From: an uncultured Eubacteriales bacterium
GTDB taxonomy: Bacteria; Bacillota; Clostridia; Christensenellales; CAG-917
Assembly: GCA_900549225.1 (NCBI GenBank)
Contig: URNP01000001.1
Location: 61,566-125,565 of the forward strand
Reading direction: 5' to 3'
Length of the DNA stretch: 64,000 nucleotides
The notes below the pieces were generated by a model that was not told the origin of the DNA, ran no database searches, and worked only from the letters and a program-made list of their open reading frames with translations. Of this stretch, positions 9,220-18,513 are shown in pieces. The position numbers and the translations under genes were made by a program. Each line of letters opens with the position of its first letter. The stretch's first letter is position 1.

Positions 9220-9244
9220 AAGTGACGCGATAAACGCGTCACTT
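9220..9244 (-). terminator. Terminator after the response regulator gene
   Basis: Perfect 10-bp stem AAGTGACGCG/CGCGTCACTT (9220-9229 with 9235-9244), loop 5 nt, followed on the minus strand by TTGTTTATTG. Confidence 0.75.
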
Positions 9245-9249
9245 AGGTT

Positions 9250-9930
9250 TTACATTTTGGATTGAGAGAGTTTGTAGCCGACTCCGCGCACCGATTCTAT
9301 CGTGAAATCCGCACCGAGATGGGTGAGTTTCTTGCGCAAAAACGACATATAGACTTCAAGGTTGTTGGACTCGAATTCGCTGTTGAGTCCCCACGCTTTG
9401 AGAATGAGATTTTCTTTGGTCGCAACAAAGTTGGGGTATTCAAAAAGATATCTCAACAGTTCAAATTCCTTGCCCGTGAGGTTGATGCTTCCTTTTTGTG
9501 TGGAAAGCGTGAACGTGGTAAGGTCGAGAGACGCGTTGCGGTATTCGAGTTTGTTGTCAGAGAGAAGTTTGCCTCTTCTTCTGAGCACCGCACGGATGCG
9601 CGCGGAAAGTTCGTTGAAAGAGAATGGCTTTGAAACGTAGTCGTCCGCCCCTTTGTCGAGTCCCGATATTTTGTCGTTCTCGTCGCCGAGTGCAGTGAGC
9701 ATAATAACCGGCGTTTCGAGTTTTCTTTGGCGAAGCGTGGCAAGCACGTCAAAGCCGTTCATTTTGGGCATCATCACGTCGAGTAAAACCATATCGTACA
9801 TACCCGTGGACGCAAAATTCAATCCGTCCGCACCGTCGTATACGCAGTCAACGTCGTAGCCGTCTTTCATCAACATTTGAGCTAACGCTTTTGATAATTC
9901 TCTTTCGTCTTCTACAAGAAGAATTCTCAT
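9250..9930 (-). CDS. OmpR/PhoB-family response regulator
   Basis: 226 residues. The receiver domain (1-120) has the acidic pair E7/D8, phospho-acceptor Asp51 in LLDVMMPK, the conserved Thr in MLTALG and the Lys in SKPFS. The winged-helix DNA-binding domain (about 128-222) has the NLTGKEFELLRYL and VRGVGYKL signatures of the OmpR/PhoB group. I chose the second ATG at 9930 because GGAGG stands 5 nt before it; an upstream in-frame ATG at 9936 would be too close to that site. It pairs with the adjacent sensor kinase, but a terminator separates the two genes and each has its own promoter. Confidence 0.95.
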   Translation of the reverse strand: MRILLVEDERELSKALAQMLMKDGYDVDCVYDGADGLNFASTGMYDMVLLDVMMPKMNGFDVLATLRQRKLETPVIMLTALGDENDKISGLDKGADDYVSKPFSFNELSARIRAVLRRRGKLLSDNKLEYRNASLDLTTFTLSTQKGSINLTGKEFELLRYLFEYPNFVATKENLILKAWGLNSEFESNNLEVYMSFLRKKLTHLGADFTIESVRGVGYKLSQSKM

Positions 9931-9981
9931 AAGCACCTCCGCATAATCAAAGGTTTTCTGTTTTTCAAAACTATATTACGA

Positions 9982-10010
9982 ATTGTATCTTAAATTTGTA
10001 TTAAATTCAA
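9982..10010 (-). promoter_or_regulatory. Promoter of the response regulator gene
   Basis: Minus strand TTGAAT (10005-10010), 17-nt spacer, TACAAT (9982-9987). Leader of about 45 nt with GGAGG before ATG 9930. Confidence 0.75.
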
Positions 10011-10057
10011 TCGGTATTTAAGCAAAATTCGTGCTTTATTTTTTACAAATAGTATGT

Positions 10058-10063
10058 TATAAT
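10058..10063 (+). promoter_or_regulatory. -10 box of the HAD phosphatase gene
   Basis: TATAAT at 10058-10063 with only a weak -35 (TTTATT) 17 nt upstream. Predicted transcription start near 10070, which matters for choosing between the ATGs at 10073 and 10088. Confidence 0.6.
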
Positions 10064-10087
10064 ATCTGCATTATGGAAGAAGGCAAG

Positions 10088-10750
10088 ATGAAAGTTGACA
10101 TTTACGACTTCGACAAGACGGCAATTCCGTACGACAGCGCGCTCCATTATTGGTTTTGGAGTATGGCGCACTGCCCGTGGACGCTCGTGTTGTTGCCATT
10201 CCAGTTATTTTGGGGATTTTTGATGGTCACAAAGATTCTTCCCGTACCCGTGTTCAAGAAAATTGCGTTCAACTTCGTGCGTTTGATAAACACGGAAAAG
10301 ACGGTAAAGAAATATTGGGATAAGCATCAAAACGATATCTACGACTTTTTCAAGCCCGAAAATCGTGACCCCGACAGAAAAGTCGTGCTTATCAGCGCAA
10401 GCCCCGACTTTCTCATCGAAGAGATTGCAAAGCGTATGAAAATCGACTATTGCATCGCAAGTCCGCACAGCAAAAAGAACGGGCACCTGCTCGGGAAGGT
10501 GTGCAGAAAGGAAGAGAAGGTTCGTAGGCTCAACGAGATTCTTCCAAACGTCGAGGTTGAAAACGTGTACAGCGACAGCCTCGATCACGACAGATACATA
10601 TTCGCACTCGGGAAGCGTTGCTACCTTGCTAAAAAAGGGAAACTCGAAGAAATCGATTTTCCGACCGCGATCAAAGAATACGACGAGGAACACGCGAAAA
10701 AGAAGAACAAAAAGCGCAAACAAGTCAACAAAATAACGACTGAAAAATAA
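10088..10750 (+). CDS. HAD-superfamily (HAD-IB type) phosphatase
   Basis: 220 residues. Motif I DFDKT near the N-terminus supplies the nucleophile Asp7 and acid Asp9. Motif II is LISAS and motif III/IV is YSDSLDHD, the usual HAD-IB arrangement seen in SerB-like and phospholipid-phosphatase-like enzymes. A hydrophobic segment rich in Trp and Phe (about 20-52) forms the cap region and may touch the membrane. Substrate unknown. I prefer the start at 10088 because AGAAGG lies about 5 nt before it; ATG 10073 in the same frame would be nearly leaderless and adds five residues. The C-terminus is lysine-rich. The gene is followed closely by a membrane protein gene with its own ribosome site. Confidence 0.85.
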   Translation: MKVDIYDFDKTAIPYDSALHYWFWSMAHCPWTLVLLPFQLFWGFLMVTKILPVPVFKKIAFNFVRLINTEKTVKKYWDKHQNDIYDFFKPENRDPDRKVVLISASPDFLIEEIAKRMKIDYCIASPHSKKNGHLLGKVCRKEEKVRRLNEILPNVEVENVYSDSLDHDRYIFALGKRCYLAKKGKLEEIDFPTAIKEYDEEHAKKKNKKRKQVNKITTEK

Positions 10751-10823
10751 TTTGATTCAAACCGAATCGAAGGGAGTATGGCGGAGATTTGGTGGAGATA
10801 AAACTTCATACGGGAGGCCTTTT

Positions 10824-12077
10824 ATGGACAAGACTATCAAATGCCCCAATTGCGGGGAAGCGTTCGACAACATCGAAAACGAGTTTTTGGAGTGTTCTCA
10901 TTGCGGCAAAAAGTACAAAAATCCTTTTTATAAGCACGAAGACGCACTCGAACACGAATCTCAACACGAGCAAGCAACGCAGGAAACTCAACCTGCTCAA
11001 AACGAGCCCGAAGAGCACAACGACAGCGTCGGCGCGGTTTTCGTAAATCAACAACAAACCGCTCGCGAAGAAGAAGTGCACAAAGAGCATGCTCAAAAAG
11101 CGCAAAGCGACGCTTTCAAGTTTGATTTTGAGCAAGCGGACGCCAAAGTCGAAAAATCCGAACCGAGCAAAAAAGAGAACAAGGAAGCCGTTTCTCAAAA
11201 CAGAGGAAGCGACGCATTTATGCGCGTTATAACCAACACGATAAAAGAGTTCTTTGAGTTCAAGCAATTCAAGAGAATCCCCGTCGGACTTGCAGTCGTT
11301 GCGGGCATTTTGCTTTCGCCGTTCCTGCTTGCGGTCATCTTTATGATCCCGGCGTTCTACATTTTGCAGTTCTGCTACAAGATCGTTGCCGCACCTGCGG
11401 ATTTCCTTCTCAAAAGCATTCGCGAAGAGAGCGACAACACCGTTGTGAAAGCGGTCGTTTATTTTGTCGGTTACCCGTTCGTGTTCTTGATGAAAATCGC
11501 ACTTTCGGTATTCAGCGTAGAATTCTTCGTTATGTATTTCTTCTTTATGCTGTTTGCCTGGATTTACGGTTGCGGCGGAATCAAATTCCAACCCTTCATT
11601 TTTGAAGCGACAACCGATTGCAGTGCGCATCTCGAAGGCAAAGCGTCCAAAAAGACAATTGCAATCATCCTCACCGTTTGCATTATCATCGGCGTATTCG
11701 TTTTCGGTATGGCGCTTGGATTTGGCATCGTAAACGCAGAATTCGGCGGCAGTAGCGGAAACGGCGGATATAATGGTGGCGGTAATAGCGGCTATAGCAA
11801 TTCTCTCGATGAGAGTTTCTATATGTCATCGTATAACAGCGGTTCGAGCACCTATACATTTACTCCTTCGTCAAGCGGCTATTACACCATCAGAATTTCA
11901 GACAACGATAACTATGCAAATATTTACGTTTACGTGGACGGTACGACCAAATTGAGCACGTCTTCTTATAGCGACACGGCTTCCGTGTATATGTCTTCGG
12001 GAACGTCGTACACAATAAGAGTGTATTATAGCAACAGTTCAAGCAGCGACAGAGTGTATATCAATATTTCAAAATAA
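10824..12077 (+). CDS. Zinc-ribbon membrane protein with extracellular PPC-like domain
   Basis: 417 residues in three parts. The N-terminus is a zinc ribbon with CPNCG and CSHCG pairs (about residues 8-30). A long acidic, Gln/Glu-rich linker follows, then hydrophobic helices near 150-205 and 220-265, and a further helix near 275-300. The C-terminal 110 residues form a Gly/Ser/Tyr-rich stretch and a beta domain (YTFTPSSSGYYTIRISDND) resembling bacterial pre-peptidase C-terminal (PPC) domains, probably outside the cell. This puts a metal-binding domain inside and a beta-sandwich outside. GGGAGG sits 6 nt before the ATG. Function unknown; an adaptor or sensor role is speculative. It converges on the next gene. 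Confidence 0.82.
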   Translation: MDKTIKCPNCGEAFDNIENEFLECSHCGKKYKNPFYKHEDALEHESQHEQATQETQPAQNEPEEHNDSVGAVFVNQQQTAREEEVHKEHAQKAQSDAFKFDFEQADAKVEKSEPSKKENKEAVSQNRGSDAFMRVITNTIKEFFEFKQFKRIPVGLAVVAGILLSPFLLAVIFMIPAFYILQFCYKIVAAPADFLLKSIREESDNTVVKAVVYFVGYPFVFLMKIALSVFSVEFFVMYFFFMLFAWIYGCGGIKFQPFIFEATTDCSAHLEGKASKKTIAIILTVCIIIGVFVFGMALGFGIVNAEFGGSSGNGGYNGGGNSGYSNSLDESFYMSSYNSGSSTYTFTPSSSGYYTIRISDNDNYANIYVYVDGTTKLSTSSYSDTASVYMSSGTSYTIRVYYSNSSSSDRVYINISK

Positions 12078-12105
12078 TTGCGATATAAACGAATCGAAGC
12101 AAAAC

Positions 12106-12131
12106 AAAAGCGTGCCGTTTGGCACGCTTTT
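12106..12131. terminator. Bidirectional terminator
   Basis: Perfect 11-bp stem (12106-12116 with 12121-12131), 4-nt loop GTTT, T-rich on both sides, between convergent genes. Confidence 0.88.
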
Positions 12132-12155
12132 CGTTTTGTGTTTTGACTTAAAGGT

Positions 12156-12500
12156 TTATTCAACCGTTCCGTCTTTTGCGTCGTCCGCTTTCTTTTCGCA
12201 AGAATCGGAAGAGGAGCAGCAAGAGCAGTTCGAGTCGCAATTGCTATCGCCGTTGAGGTCGTCAATCCAGTAAATCTTGTCTTTTACGACGAGGGAGACG
12301 ATATCGATGACGAAGAGCACCCAGCCTCCGAATATCATAAGCACGATTGCAAGCACGATGCCGAGCACGCTGTCTTTTTGTGCGCTTTTTGCAAGACGAT
12401 AAAGGTTTGCGGGAACGTCCCAAAGGATGCAGAGCAGAATCTTCACGACCTTGTCAAGACCTTGATACCATTCGATATACTTTTTTGCAAAATCCTTCAT
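12156..12500 (-). CDS. Small membrane protein with acidic Cys-rich tail
   Basis: 114 residues. After an amphipathic N-terminus there are two hydrophobic helices (about 18-35 and 46-72), the second glycine-rich (LMIFGGWVLFVIDIV). The last 35 residues hold six cysteines among Asp, Asn and Ser (DSNCDSNCSCC) and an acidic end. The helix arrangement resembles small hypothetical membrane proteins of Firmicutes, but the cysteine cluster is unusual and could bind metal; that is inference. Start chosen at 12500, where GGAGG lies 8 nt upstream on the minus strand. An extra 14 codons are open upstream without a ribosome site. Confidence 0.75.
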   Translation of the reverse strand: MKDFAKKYIEWYQGLDKVVKILLCILWDVPANLYRLAKSAQKDSVLGIVLAIVLMIFGGWVLFVIDIVSLVVKDKIYWIDDLNGDSNCDSNCSCCSSSDSCEKKADDAKDGTVE

Positions 12501-12611
12501 TTTTGGATTCCTCCGTGTTTTTTTCGTCGAATGTTGTAACACTAATTCGATACAAAGTCAAGTATATGCGTTTCAAATCGTAAAATTGCGGACGTGCCTT
12601 TTAAGTTGTTG

Positions 12612-12640
12612 TTGTGAAAAGCGCGGAGGGGTGGTATAAT
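12612..12640 (+). promoter_or_regulatory. Promoter of fhs
   Basis: TTGTGA at 12612-12617, 17-nt spacer, TATAAT at 12635-12640. The leader of about 21 nt carries the ribosome site GGAGAGG. Confidence 0.8.
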
Positions 12641-12667
12641 CTGCTTATAAAAGAATCGGAGAGGACT

Positions 12668-14344
12668 ATGGAATACAAATCCGACATTGAAATCGCGCAA
12701 AGCGCAAATATGCGACCGATTGCCGAAGTGGCGCAAAGTTGCGGTATCGATCTTGATTTGATTGAAAACTACGGCAAATATAAGGCGAAAATCGATTACG
12801 CTCCGCTCTTGAAAAAAGGAGGAAAGAGGGGCAAACTCGTGCTCGTTACGGCGATTACGCCGACTCCTGCGGGCGAGGGCAAAACCACGACCACCATAGG
12901 ACTTGCCGACGGACTCAGGCGCATAGGCAAAAACGCAATCGTTGCGCTCAGAGAACCGTCGCTCGGACCTGTGTTCGGCATAAAGGGCGGCGCTGCCGGA
13001 GGAGGCTATGCGCAAGTCGTGCCTATGGAAGATATCAACCTGCATTTCACGGGCGATTTCCACGCAATCGGCGCGGCAAACAACCTCCTTGCAGCAATGC
13101 TTGACAACCATATCCAACAAGGCAACGCGCTCAATATCGACCCTCGCAAAATCACTTGGAAGAGATGCGTGGATATGAACGACAGACAACTGCGCTTCGT
13201 CGTCGACGGATTGGGCGGAAAGGCAAACGGTATTCCGAGAGAGGACGGTTTCGATATTACGGTTGCAAGCGAGGTTATGGCGGTGCTGTGTCTTGCCTCG
13301 TCGCTTTCGGATTTGAAAGACAGACTCGCAAAGATCATCGTTGCGTACACCTATGATGACAAGCCCGTAACTTGTGCGGATCTGAAGGCGCAAGGCGCAA
13401 TGGTCGCACTTTTGAAAGACGCGTTGAAACCAAACCTCGTGCAAACGCTCGAGGGGACTCCGGCGCTCGTTCACGGCGGACCTTTTGCAAATATCGCGCA
13501 CGGGTGCAATAGTGTGATTGCAACCAAAACGGCACTTTATCTTGCCGATTACGCTATCACAGAGGCAGGTTTCGGCGCAGATCTCGGTGCAGAGAAGTTT
13601 TTTGACATAAAATGCAGAAAGGCGAATCTGATTCCCGACGCCGTTGTCGTGGTGGCAACCGTGCGTGCTTTGAAAATGCACGGCGGAGCACAAAAGCAAG
13701 ACCTTGCAACCGAAAATCTGCAAGCGCTCGAAAATGGTATACCCAACCTTTTGCGCCACGTTTCAAACGTCAAAAACGTATACGGGCTTCCTTGCGTGGT
13801 GGCAATCAATCGCTTCCCCACGGATACGGACGCAGAAATAAAATTCGTCGTTGACAAGTGCAACGGACTCGGCGTAAACACGGTTCTGTCTACGGTTTGG
13901 GCAGACGGTTCAAAGGGCGGAGAAACACTTGCAAAAGAGGTCGTTCGACTTTGTGAGGAGGAGAAAGGCAACTTTGCTTTCGCATACGACGATTGCGATT
14001 CGATAACTCAAAAAATCGAAAAAGTCGTGCGAAAAGTATACGGCGGACAAGGCGTTTCGATTGCGCCTGCCGCACAAAAACAGATTGCGAAACTCGAACA
14101 ACTCGGCTTTTCAAATATGCCCGTGTGTATTGCAAAAACGCAATATAGTTTTTCGGACGATCCGACTTTGCTCGGCGCGCCCGAAGGATTTACCGTTGGC
14201 GTAAAGAACGTCAAAGTCAGCGCAGGCGCAGGGTTTATCGTGGTGCTTACGGGCGAGATTATGACGATGCCGGGACTTCCGAAATCTCCGTCCGCAGAGC
14301 GAATCGACGTCATGGACGACGGCAAAATCGTAGGTCTTTTCTGA
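12668..14344 (+). CDS. fhs: Formate--tetrahydrofolate ligase
   Basis: 558 residues, the usual length. The enzyme uses ATP to join formate to tetrahydrofolate, giving 10-formyl-THF for purine synthesis and for the Wood-Ljungdahl methyl branch. The P-loop [13 protein letters not shown] (about 58-70) and [26 protein letters not shown] segment, here beginning GIKGGAAGG, are family signatures. [11 protein letters not shown] and the C-terminal [17 protein letters not shown] end also fit. The start is at 12668, with GGAGAGG 4 nt upstream and a consensus promoter. It stands alone, 50 nt before dapB, with no other folate gene in the window. Confidence 0.97.
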   Translation: MEYKSDIEIAQSANMRPIAEVAQSCGIDLDLIENYGKYKAKIDYAPLLKKGGKRGKLVLVTAITPTPAGEGKTTTTIGLADGLRRIGKNAIVALREPSLGPVFGIKGGAAGGGYAQVVPMEDINLHFTGDFHAIGAANNLLAAMLDNHIQQGNALNIDPRKITWKRCVDMNDRQLRFVVDGLGGKANGIPREDGFDITVASEVMAVLCLASSLSDLKDRLAKIIVAYTYDDKPVTCADLKAQGAMVALLKDALKPNLVQTLEGTPALVHGGPFANIAHGCNSVIATKTALYLADYAITEAGFGADLGAEKFFDIKCRKANLIPDAVVVVATVRALKMHGGAQKQDLATENLQALENGIPNLLRHVSNVKNVYGLPCVVAINRFPTDTDAEIKFVVDKCNGLGVNTVLSTVWADGSKGGETLAKEVVRLCEEEKGNFAFAYDDCDSITQKIEKVVRKVYGGQGVSIAPAAQKQIAKLEQLGFSNMPVCIAKTQYSFSDDPTLLGAPEGFTVGVKNVKVSAGAGFIVVLTGEIMTMPGLPKSPSAERIDVMDDGKIVGLF

Positions 14345-14394
14345 TACCGTTTTTACGATACATAAAATAACGTATATTTTGAATATGCTTTCGT

Positions 14395-15153
14395 ATGAGA
14401 ATTATTCTTACGGGAGCATCGGGACGTATGGGCAAGCAGATGCTTGCCCTTTTTCAATCTACAAAAGACGTTGAAATCTTTGCGGTTGACAAGGCGTATG
14501 AATACGACCCAAAAAACGATACGCCGAGTTGCGTATCGGCAAAGTACGCTCGCATTGCGGACGTAAAAGAATGCGCGGACGCGATCGTGGATTTTTCGCT
14601 GCATACCGCCGTGCCCGAAGTCGTTGATTTTGCCGTGAGAAACTGCACTCCGCTCGTTGTGGCAACGACGGGGCATACAGAGCAAGAGAGAGCGTGCGTT
14701 GCAAGGGCAAGCGAGAGTATACCCGTGTTTGCAGCAAGCAATATGTCGATCGCAATCGCGTATCTCAAAGATTTTTCGGCAAAACTTGCGGCAGTTTTCG
14801 AGTCTGCGGATATAGAGATTTTGGAGGCGCACCATTCAAAAAAGTTGGATTCTCCGAGCGGAACGGCGCTGTCTATCGCAAAGCGTATCGTCAAGCAAAG
14901 AGGATTCGGCAAAATCGTTATCGGCAGAGGCAACGCACGAGAGAAGGGAGAGATAAACGTGCACTCTTTGCGACTTGGCGAATCGCTCGGTGAACACGAG
15001 GTGATCATCGACACGGGGAGCGAGCGTATAATCCTTCGACACGAAGCGTTTTCTCGTGGCGTTTACGCCGAAGGCGCGCTAAAAGCGGCGCGATTTATTC
15101 TTTCACAGCCGAACGGCTTGTACGGAATCGAAGATTTGTTGAATTTTCATTGA
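14395..15153 (+). CDS. dapB: 4-Hydroxy-tetrahydrodipicolinate reductase
   Basis: 252 residues, typical length. It reduces hydroxy-tetrahydrodipicolinate with NAD(P)H in the diaminopimelate/lysine route, feeding peptidoglycan synthesis. The N-terminal nucleotide-binding motif is GASGRMG (residues 7-13), the catalytic signature is EAHHSKKLDSPSGTA (about 143-157), and TGHTEQE and ASNMSIA match the family. The N-terminus is fixed by the glycine motif, yet there is no ribosome site before the ATG. A weak TTTTAC-16-TATATT promoter (14351-14378) would give a leader of only about 10 nt. No other dap gene is adjacent. Confidence 0.96.
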   Translation: MRIILTGASGRMGKQMLALFQSTKDVEIFAVDKAYEYDPKNDTPSCVSAKYARIADVKECADAIVDFSLHTAVPEVVDFAVRNCTPLVVATTGHTEQERACVARASESIPVFAASNMSIAIAYLKDFSAKLAAVFESADIEILEAHHSKKLDSPSGTALSIAKRIVKQRGFGKIVIGRGNAREKGEINVHSLRLGESLGEHEVIIDTGSERIILRHEAFSRGVYAEGALKAARFILSQPNGLYGIEDLLNFH

Positions 15154-15185
15154 CGAAAGCCGAAGCGTGCACGATTTTGTCCGTA

Positions 15186-15214
15186 TTGCGTTTGTGGGCG
15201 GCTTGTGTTAATAT
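15186..15214 (+). promoter_or_regulatory. Promoter of the ECF sigma gene, abutting the start codon
   Basis: TTGCGT at 15186-15191, 17-nt spacer, TAATAT at 15209-15214, then 9 nt to the ATG at 15224. No ribosome site is present, so a leaderless mRNA is likely. Confidence 0.6.
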
Positions 15215-15223
15215 AAAAACGAT

Positions 15224-15751
15224 ATGGATGCAAAAGAGTTCAATCGCAGATTTAAGAATGCGAGCAAAGACAAACAATCGTTTTTGAAGATTTATGAAGA
15301 GTACTATTCAAAAATAGTACTTCATATTTCCGTAAAATTCGACGATTCGATTGCGCATGACATTGCGCACGATTTCTTTTGCAAATTGATTGAGGGAAAA
15401 TTCGAGCAGGTCGGCAGTGTGGCTTCTCCTACGGCGTGGATTTATAAGGTGTGCGACAATCTTGCAATCAACAGTTTCAAGAAAGACGCAAGATACGTTT
15501 CGATTGACGATTTTGACTTCGCAGGAAACGAAAGCGCCATTGACGGTCTGCTCGAAGTTAAAGAATTGTTTGAAAACCTCAACGAGACAGAAAAAAAGAT
15601 GGTTTATCTGCACGTTTTTGAAGGCTATTCGCTCAAAGAACTCGCTTGTCAATTCAAAATCAAATATGACAATTTCAGAAAATCGTATGCGGCAACGCTC
15701 AAAAAACTCAAAAAGATAATTATCAATAATAACGGCGGTAAAAAGAGATAA
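15224..15751 (+). CDS. ECF-type RNA polymerase sigma factor
   Basis: 175 residues. Sigma region 2 spans about 18-85 (FLKIYEEYYSKIV, then the -10-recognition helix with AWIYKVCDNLAINSFKK). Region 4 spans about 120-170 with the helix-turn-helix EGYSLKELACQFKIKYDNFRKSY. Region 3 is absent, as in extracytoplasmic-function sigma factors. It should direct polymerase to a small regulon on a signal relayed by its anti-sigma. The following gene starts 1 nt after its stop and encodes a single-span membrane protein, a plausible anti-sigma. The start fits the family and sits just behind a promoter, with no ribosome site. Confidence 0.9.
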   Translation: MDAKEFNRRFKNASKDKQSFLKIYEEYYSKIVLHISVKFDDSIAHDIAHDFFCKLIEGKFEQVGSVASPTAWIYKVCDNLAINSFKKDARYVSIDDFDFAGNESAIDGLLEVKELFENLNETEKKMVYLHVFEGYSLKELACQFKIKYDNFRKSYAATLKKLKKIIINNNGGKKR

Positions 15752-15752
15752 A

Positions 15753-16397
15753 ATGAAAGAAGAAAAACGCTTAAAAAAATATGCCGATGAGAAAATGAAT
15801 AAATTCAAAGACGACGAGTTCGTTGAATCGTTGTCCGATGCTCATTTTGACGATACGTCAAGCAAAAAATTCACTTGGAAGTATGTAAGGGCCATTGCCG
15901 TAAGTTTGGTGGCGGTCTTTATCGTCGTTCTCTCGACTGTTATCGCAATCACCCAAAGAGAATACAACAGCGAGTTATACAACACGATTCCGTCGTCCGT
16001 ATCGCAGATGAACCTTGATTTCGACTTTGTGCAGTTTGTCGATATCGCCGATGCGGAAGTCAATCTTATAGTGCTGAAAGATACCGACGTTAAACAGTAT
16101 TATTTTGTCAAAGTCAAACTCAACGGCGATGCCGATTTGTTTACGTTCGTTTGTGTGATCGATGAGAAGGAGTACCCGTACGATTTTGGAGAATTCGAGC
16201 AAAGCAGACAATTTGGCGATTGTCAGATAGGATACGAATTTTCAATCGAAAACGGCGAATCGGAAAGTTCACGCTATAGGGCTCGCGCAAGTTTGATAAC
16301 CGACAAAGAAAAAATAGATATACATTACGAAGGCGAATCTGCTCTCAACGCCGATGCGTTTTTTGATATGCTGTCATCGATTTTGACAAGCAAATAA
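15753..16397 (+). CDS. Single-span membrane protein, candidate anti-sigma factor
   Basis: 214 residues. A charged cytoplasmic part (1-45) is followed by one hydrophobic helix (about 46-68) and an extracytoplasmic domain of about 145 residues. Position decides the guess: it begins 1 nt after the sigma gene and is translationally coupled to it. The cytoplasmic part lacks the HxxxCxxC zinc motif of classical ZAS anti-sigma factors, so the pairing rests on synteny and topology only. The outer domain has no motif that I recognise. It could equally be a target of the sigma factor. Confidence 0.7.
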   Translation: MKEEKRLKKYADEKMNKFKDDEFVESLSDAHFDDTSSKKFTWKYVRAIAVSLVAVFIVVLSTVIAITQREYNSELYNTIPSSVSQMNLDFDFVQFVDIADAEVNLIVLKDTDVKQYYFVKVKLNGDADLFTFVCVIDEKEYPYDFGEFEQSRQFGDCQIGYEFSIENGESESSRYRARASLITDKEKIDIHYEGESALNADAFFDMLSSILTSK

Positions 16398-16493
16398 AAA
16401 TATTTATTGTAAAATTTTCCCATTTTCGGTTTTTGAATTGTCTATATATTGCGGCAATGATTTTTGCCGTGAAAAATATACAGGGGGAAAACC

Positions 16494-17693
16494 ATGAGAA
16501 AATTTATTATTTGCACAACAGGAATACTTATTATTCTTGTCTGCTCAATTTGCACATTTCTATTCATGCCAATTGATACAAATATTGCGAGTGCGGCTTT
16601 GGTAACACCGAATATAGAAAATTCATATGTCGATCAAATGAATGAGGAGTATGGATCTAATGTGCGCTTGGCAAAGATCAAACAATTAAGAGATCTCGAT
16701 AATAACACATATACATTATTAGAATGTGAGCCTACAGGATATGCTATTGTATGCGATGATGCTGAAACCATGGTAGAATATTCTGCTTTTAGTGAGTCTC
16801 CATATATTGATTACAACGAAAACTTATATTATTTTGGCCCTACATATTTCAGTGTATTACAAGGCAATTCATTTGTCGATATCATGAGCGGAGAGGTTTT
16901 ATTTTCTTTGGATAGCGAAGTAGAAGTCTTAGGAAAAGTGCAGAATTCATCAAAGGATATGCATGACACTTTAGTAGCACAGGCGGAAGAATGTAATGAT
17001 AGTGTTTCTATCATGAGTGAGGGGTGTGACTTGTATGGTACACATTGGACATGTGTAAATAATTATGGCTTTTTCACAACAAAAACAACTGGTGTGTCGT
17101 TCAGTTATTATCAGGAAGGCAATTCAGGTTGTTGCGGATACATTGCCGCATCATTATTGTTAGGGTACTATGATCAATTTGTGAAAAGATGTGTTCCTGA
17201 TAAATTCATGGAAATAGATAGTTACGGTTATAAAAGGTTTAAATATAGTAGTTCATATGGCTATTACGGGAGCGGTGAGTTCACGCAACATTTATTGAAC
17301 TTTAAAACACACAGTGGAACAAGCACTACGTCAACAATAGTAAGAGAGTGTTTGACAAAGTATTTTAATTATTATGGATATAAAAACATGGGCATTTATG
17401 ATATGGTAACACCGCTATTTAGCAATTTAACACTCAAAAACTTAATCGATAAAAGCACTCCGTCAATTCTCTTTGGAAGTTTGGAGAAGCCAACATCTCC
17501 GTCATCAACAGGACAGGATAGTGGACACGGTAACCACGCTGTCGTGGTTTATGGTTATCGAAAAGGCGCAAACAACGGATCGGTTTATTCGTTTTTAGTC
17601 CACTATGGGTGGTCCGAACGGTCGCAATCGACAATAAACTATATAGGCTCAAGCACGTTTGGATCAATGCTTAGATTAAGATATGCAACTTAA
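16494..17693 (+). CDS. Secreted papain-like (C39/C10-type) cysteine peptidase
   Basis: 399 residues. A signal peptide or anchor (8-30) precedes a pro-region, and the catalytic half starts near residue 205. NSGCCGYIAASLLLGYYDQ carries the likely nucleophile Cys, GNHAVVVYGY carries the His, and FLVHYGW supplies the Asn/Asp-loop region, in the order typical of papain-fold bacterial peptidases (C39-like or streptopain-like). It probably cleaves peptides outside the cell. AGGGGG lies 6 nt before the ATG. The gene is clearly more AT-rich and uses more TAT, AAT and ATA codons than its neighbours, suggesting acquisition by transfer or relaxed selection. It lies downstream of the sigma pair and may be under its control. 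Confidence 0.75.
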   Translation: MRKFIICTTGILIILVCSICTFLFMPIDTNIASAALVTPNIENSYVDQMNEEYGSNVRLAKIKQLRDLDNNTYTLLECEPTGYAIVCDDAETMVEYSAFSESPYIDYNENLYYFGPTYFSVLQGNSFVDIMSGEVLFSLDSEVEVLGKVQNSSKDMHDTLVAQAEECNDSVSIMSEGCDLYGTHWTCVNNYGFFTTKTTGVSFSYYQEGNSGCCGYIAASLLLGYYDQFVKRCVPDKFMEIDSYGYKRFKYSSSYGYYGSGEFTQHLLNFKTHSGTSTTSTIVRECLTKYFNYYGYKNMGIYDMVTPLFSNLTLKNLIDKSTPSILFGSLEKPTSPSSTGQDSGHGNHAVVVYGYRKGANNGSVYSFLVHYGWSERSQSTINYIGSSTFGSMLRLRYAT

Positions 17694-17705
17694 ATAGGAG
17701 GTTTT

Positions 17706-18410
17706 ATGAGACTAAAAGGTGTAAAAACAATGATATTGCTTGCGGTGATATGTTGCGTATGCGCCACGATACTTTGGGGATGCAACGATACGATTTCATA
17801 CAGCAAAACGATTTTTATCGATGATTTTAGCGATACGTATACGATTTCGATACCTGTAAAAGTAAAAAATCATTCGGTGCTTCCCGAACCAAAGAGAGTG
17901 TTTGAGTATAGCAAGGGTTACGACAAGTTGTACGAGGCCATATCGGCATCGTCGTATGCCTCTTCGGTTTATAAAAGCGGCGACAAAATCATAATCGACA
18001 TTCGTGGCGTTGCGGGAAGAATGTATAGTTGTATGATTTATCAGGCGGGGGAAAAGAACAAATATATCGTGGATTCCATGACGTACGTTTTGGAATGGGC
18101 AAACAACCGTTCGATATTCTTTCCTTCATATCTGTTGAACAAAGGAATCGCGCCGTCGGATGCGGAGGGAACGATATATCGTTGCGAATTCGATATCGAA
18201 GCGTTGAAAAACTATTACGTTGAGCGCGGTTATTATGCTCAAATCGACGGCAATACGTTGAAAGTTGTGTGCATGTTGAGATATCCGAATTCGTCATTCG
18301 GAGACGAAAGCAATTACGGCTATAAGGCGATTGCGTGGTCCGTCGTTTATGAAAACGAAAACGATATAAGATTCTCTGATATTTCGGACGACTATAACAT
18401 AAGACTGTAA
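17706..18410 (+). CDS. Lipoprotein of unknown function
   Basis: 234 residues. The N-terminus has a hydrophobic helix and a lipobox ILWGC (Cys near residue 26), so it is predicted to be an outer-face lipoprotein. The mature part alternates strands, with no motif that I recognise. It starts 12 nt after the peptidase gene, with TAGGAGG 7 nt before the ATG, so the two are likely co-transcribed. Its role may relate to the peptidase (inhibitor, chaperone or substrate), but that is only positional inference. Confidence 0.8.
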   Translation: MRLKGVKTMILLAVICCVCATILWGCNDTISYSKTIFIDDFSDTYTISIPVKVKNHSVLPEPKRVFEYSKGYDKLYEAISASSYASSVYKSGDKIIIDIRGVAGRMYSCMIYQAGEKNKYIVDSMTYVLEWANNRSIFFPSYLLNKGIAPSDAEGTIYRCEFDIEALKNYYVERGYYAQIDGNTLKVVCMLRYPNSSFGDESNYGYKAIAWSVVYENENDIRFSDISDDYNIRL

Positions 18411-18513
18411 AAGCAAAACGAAAATCGAAAAAGGACGCAAACGAGCGCCATTTTTCAAATTTGACGAAGAATATTATGTGTTTTTTTGCCTCAAACTGTT
18501 ACGGAGGTGATAT

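Noticed and set aside
15753..16397. Classical zinc anti-sigma factor
   Set aside because: No HxxxCxxC motif in the cytoplasmic part; the anti-sigma role rests on position only.
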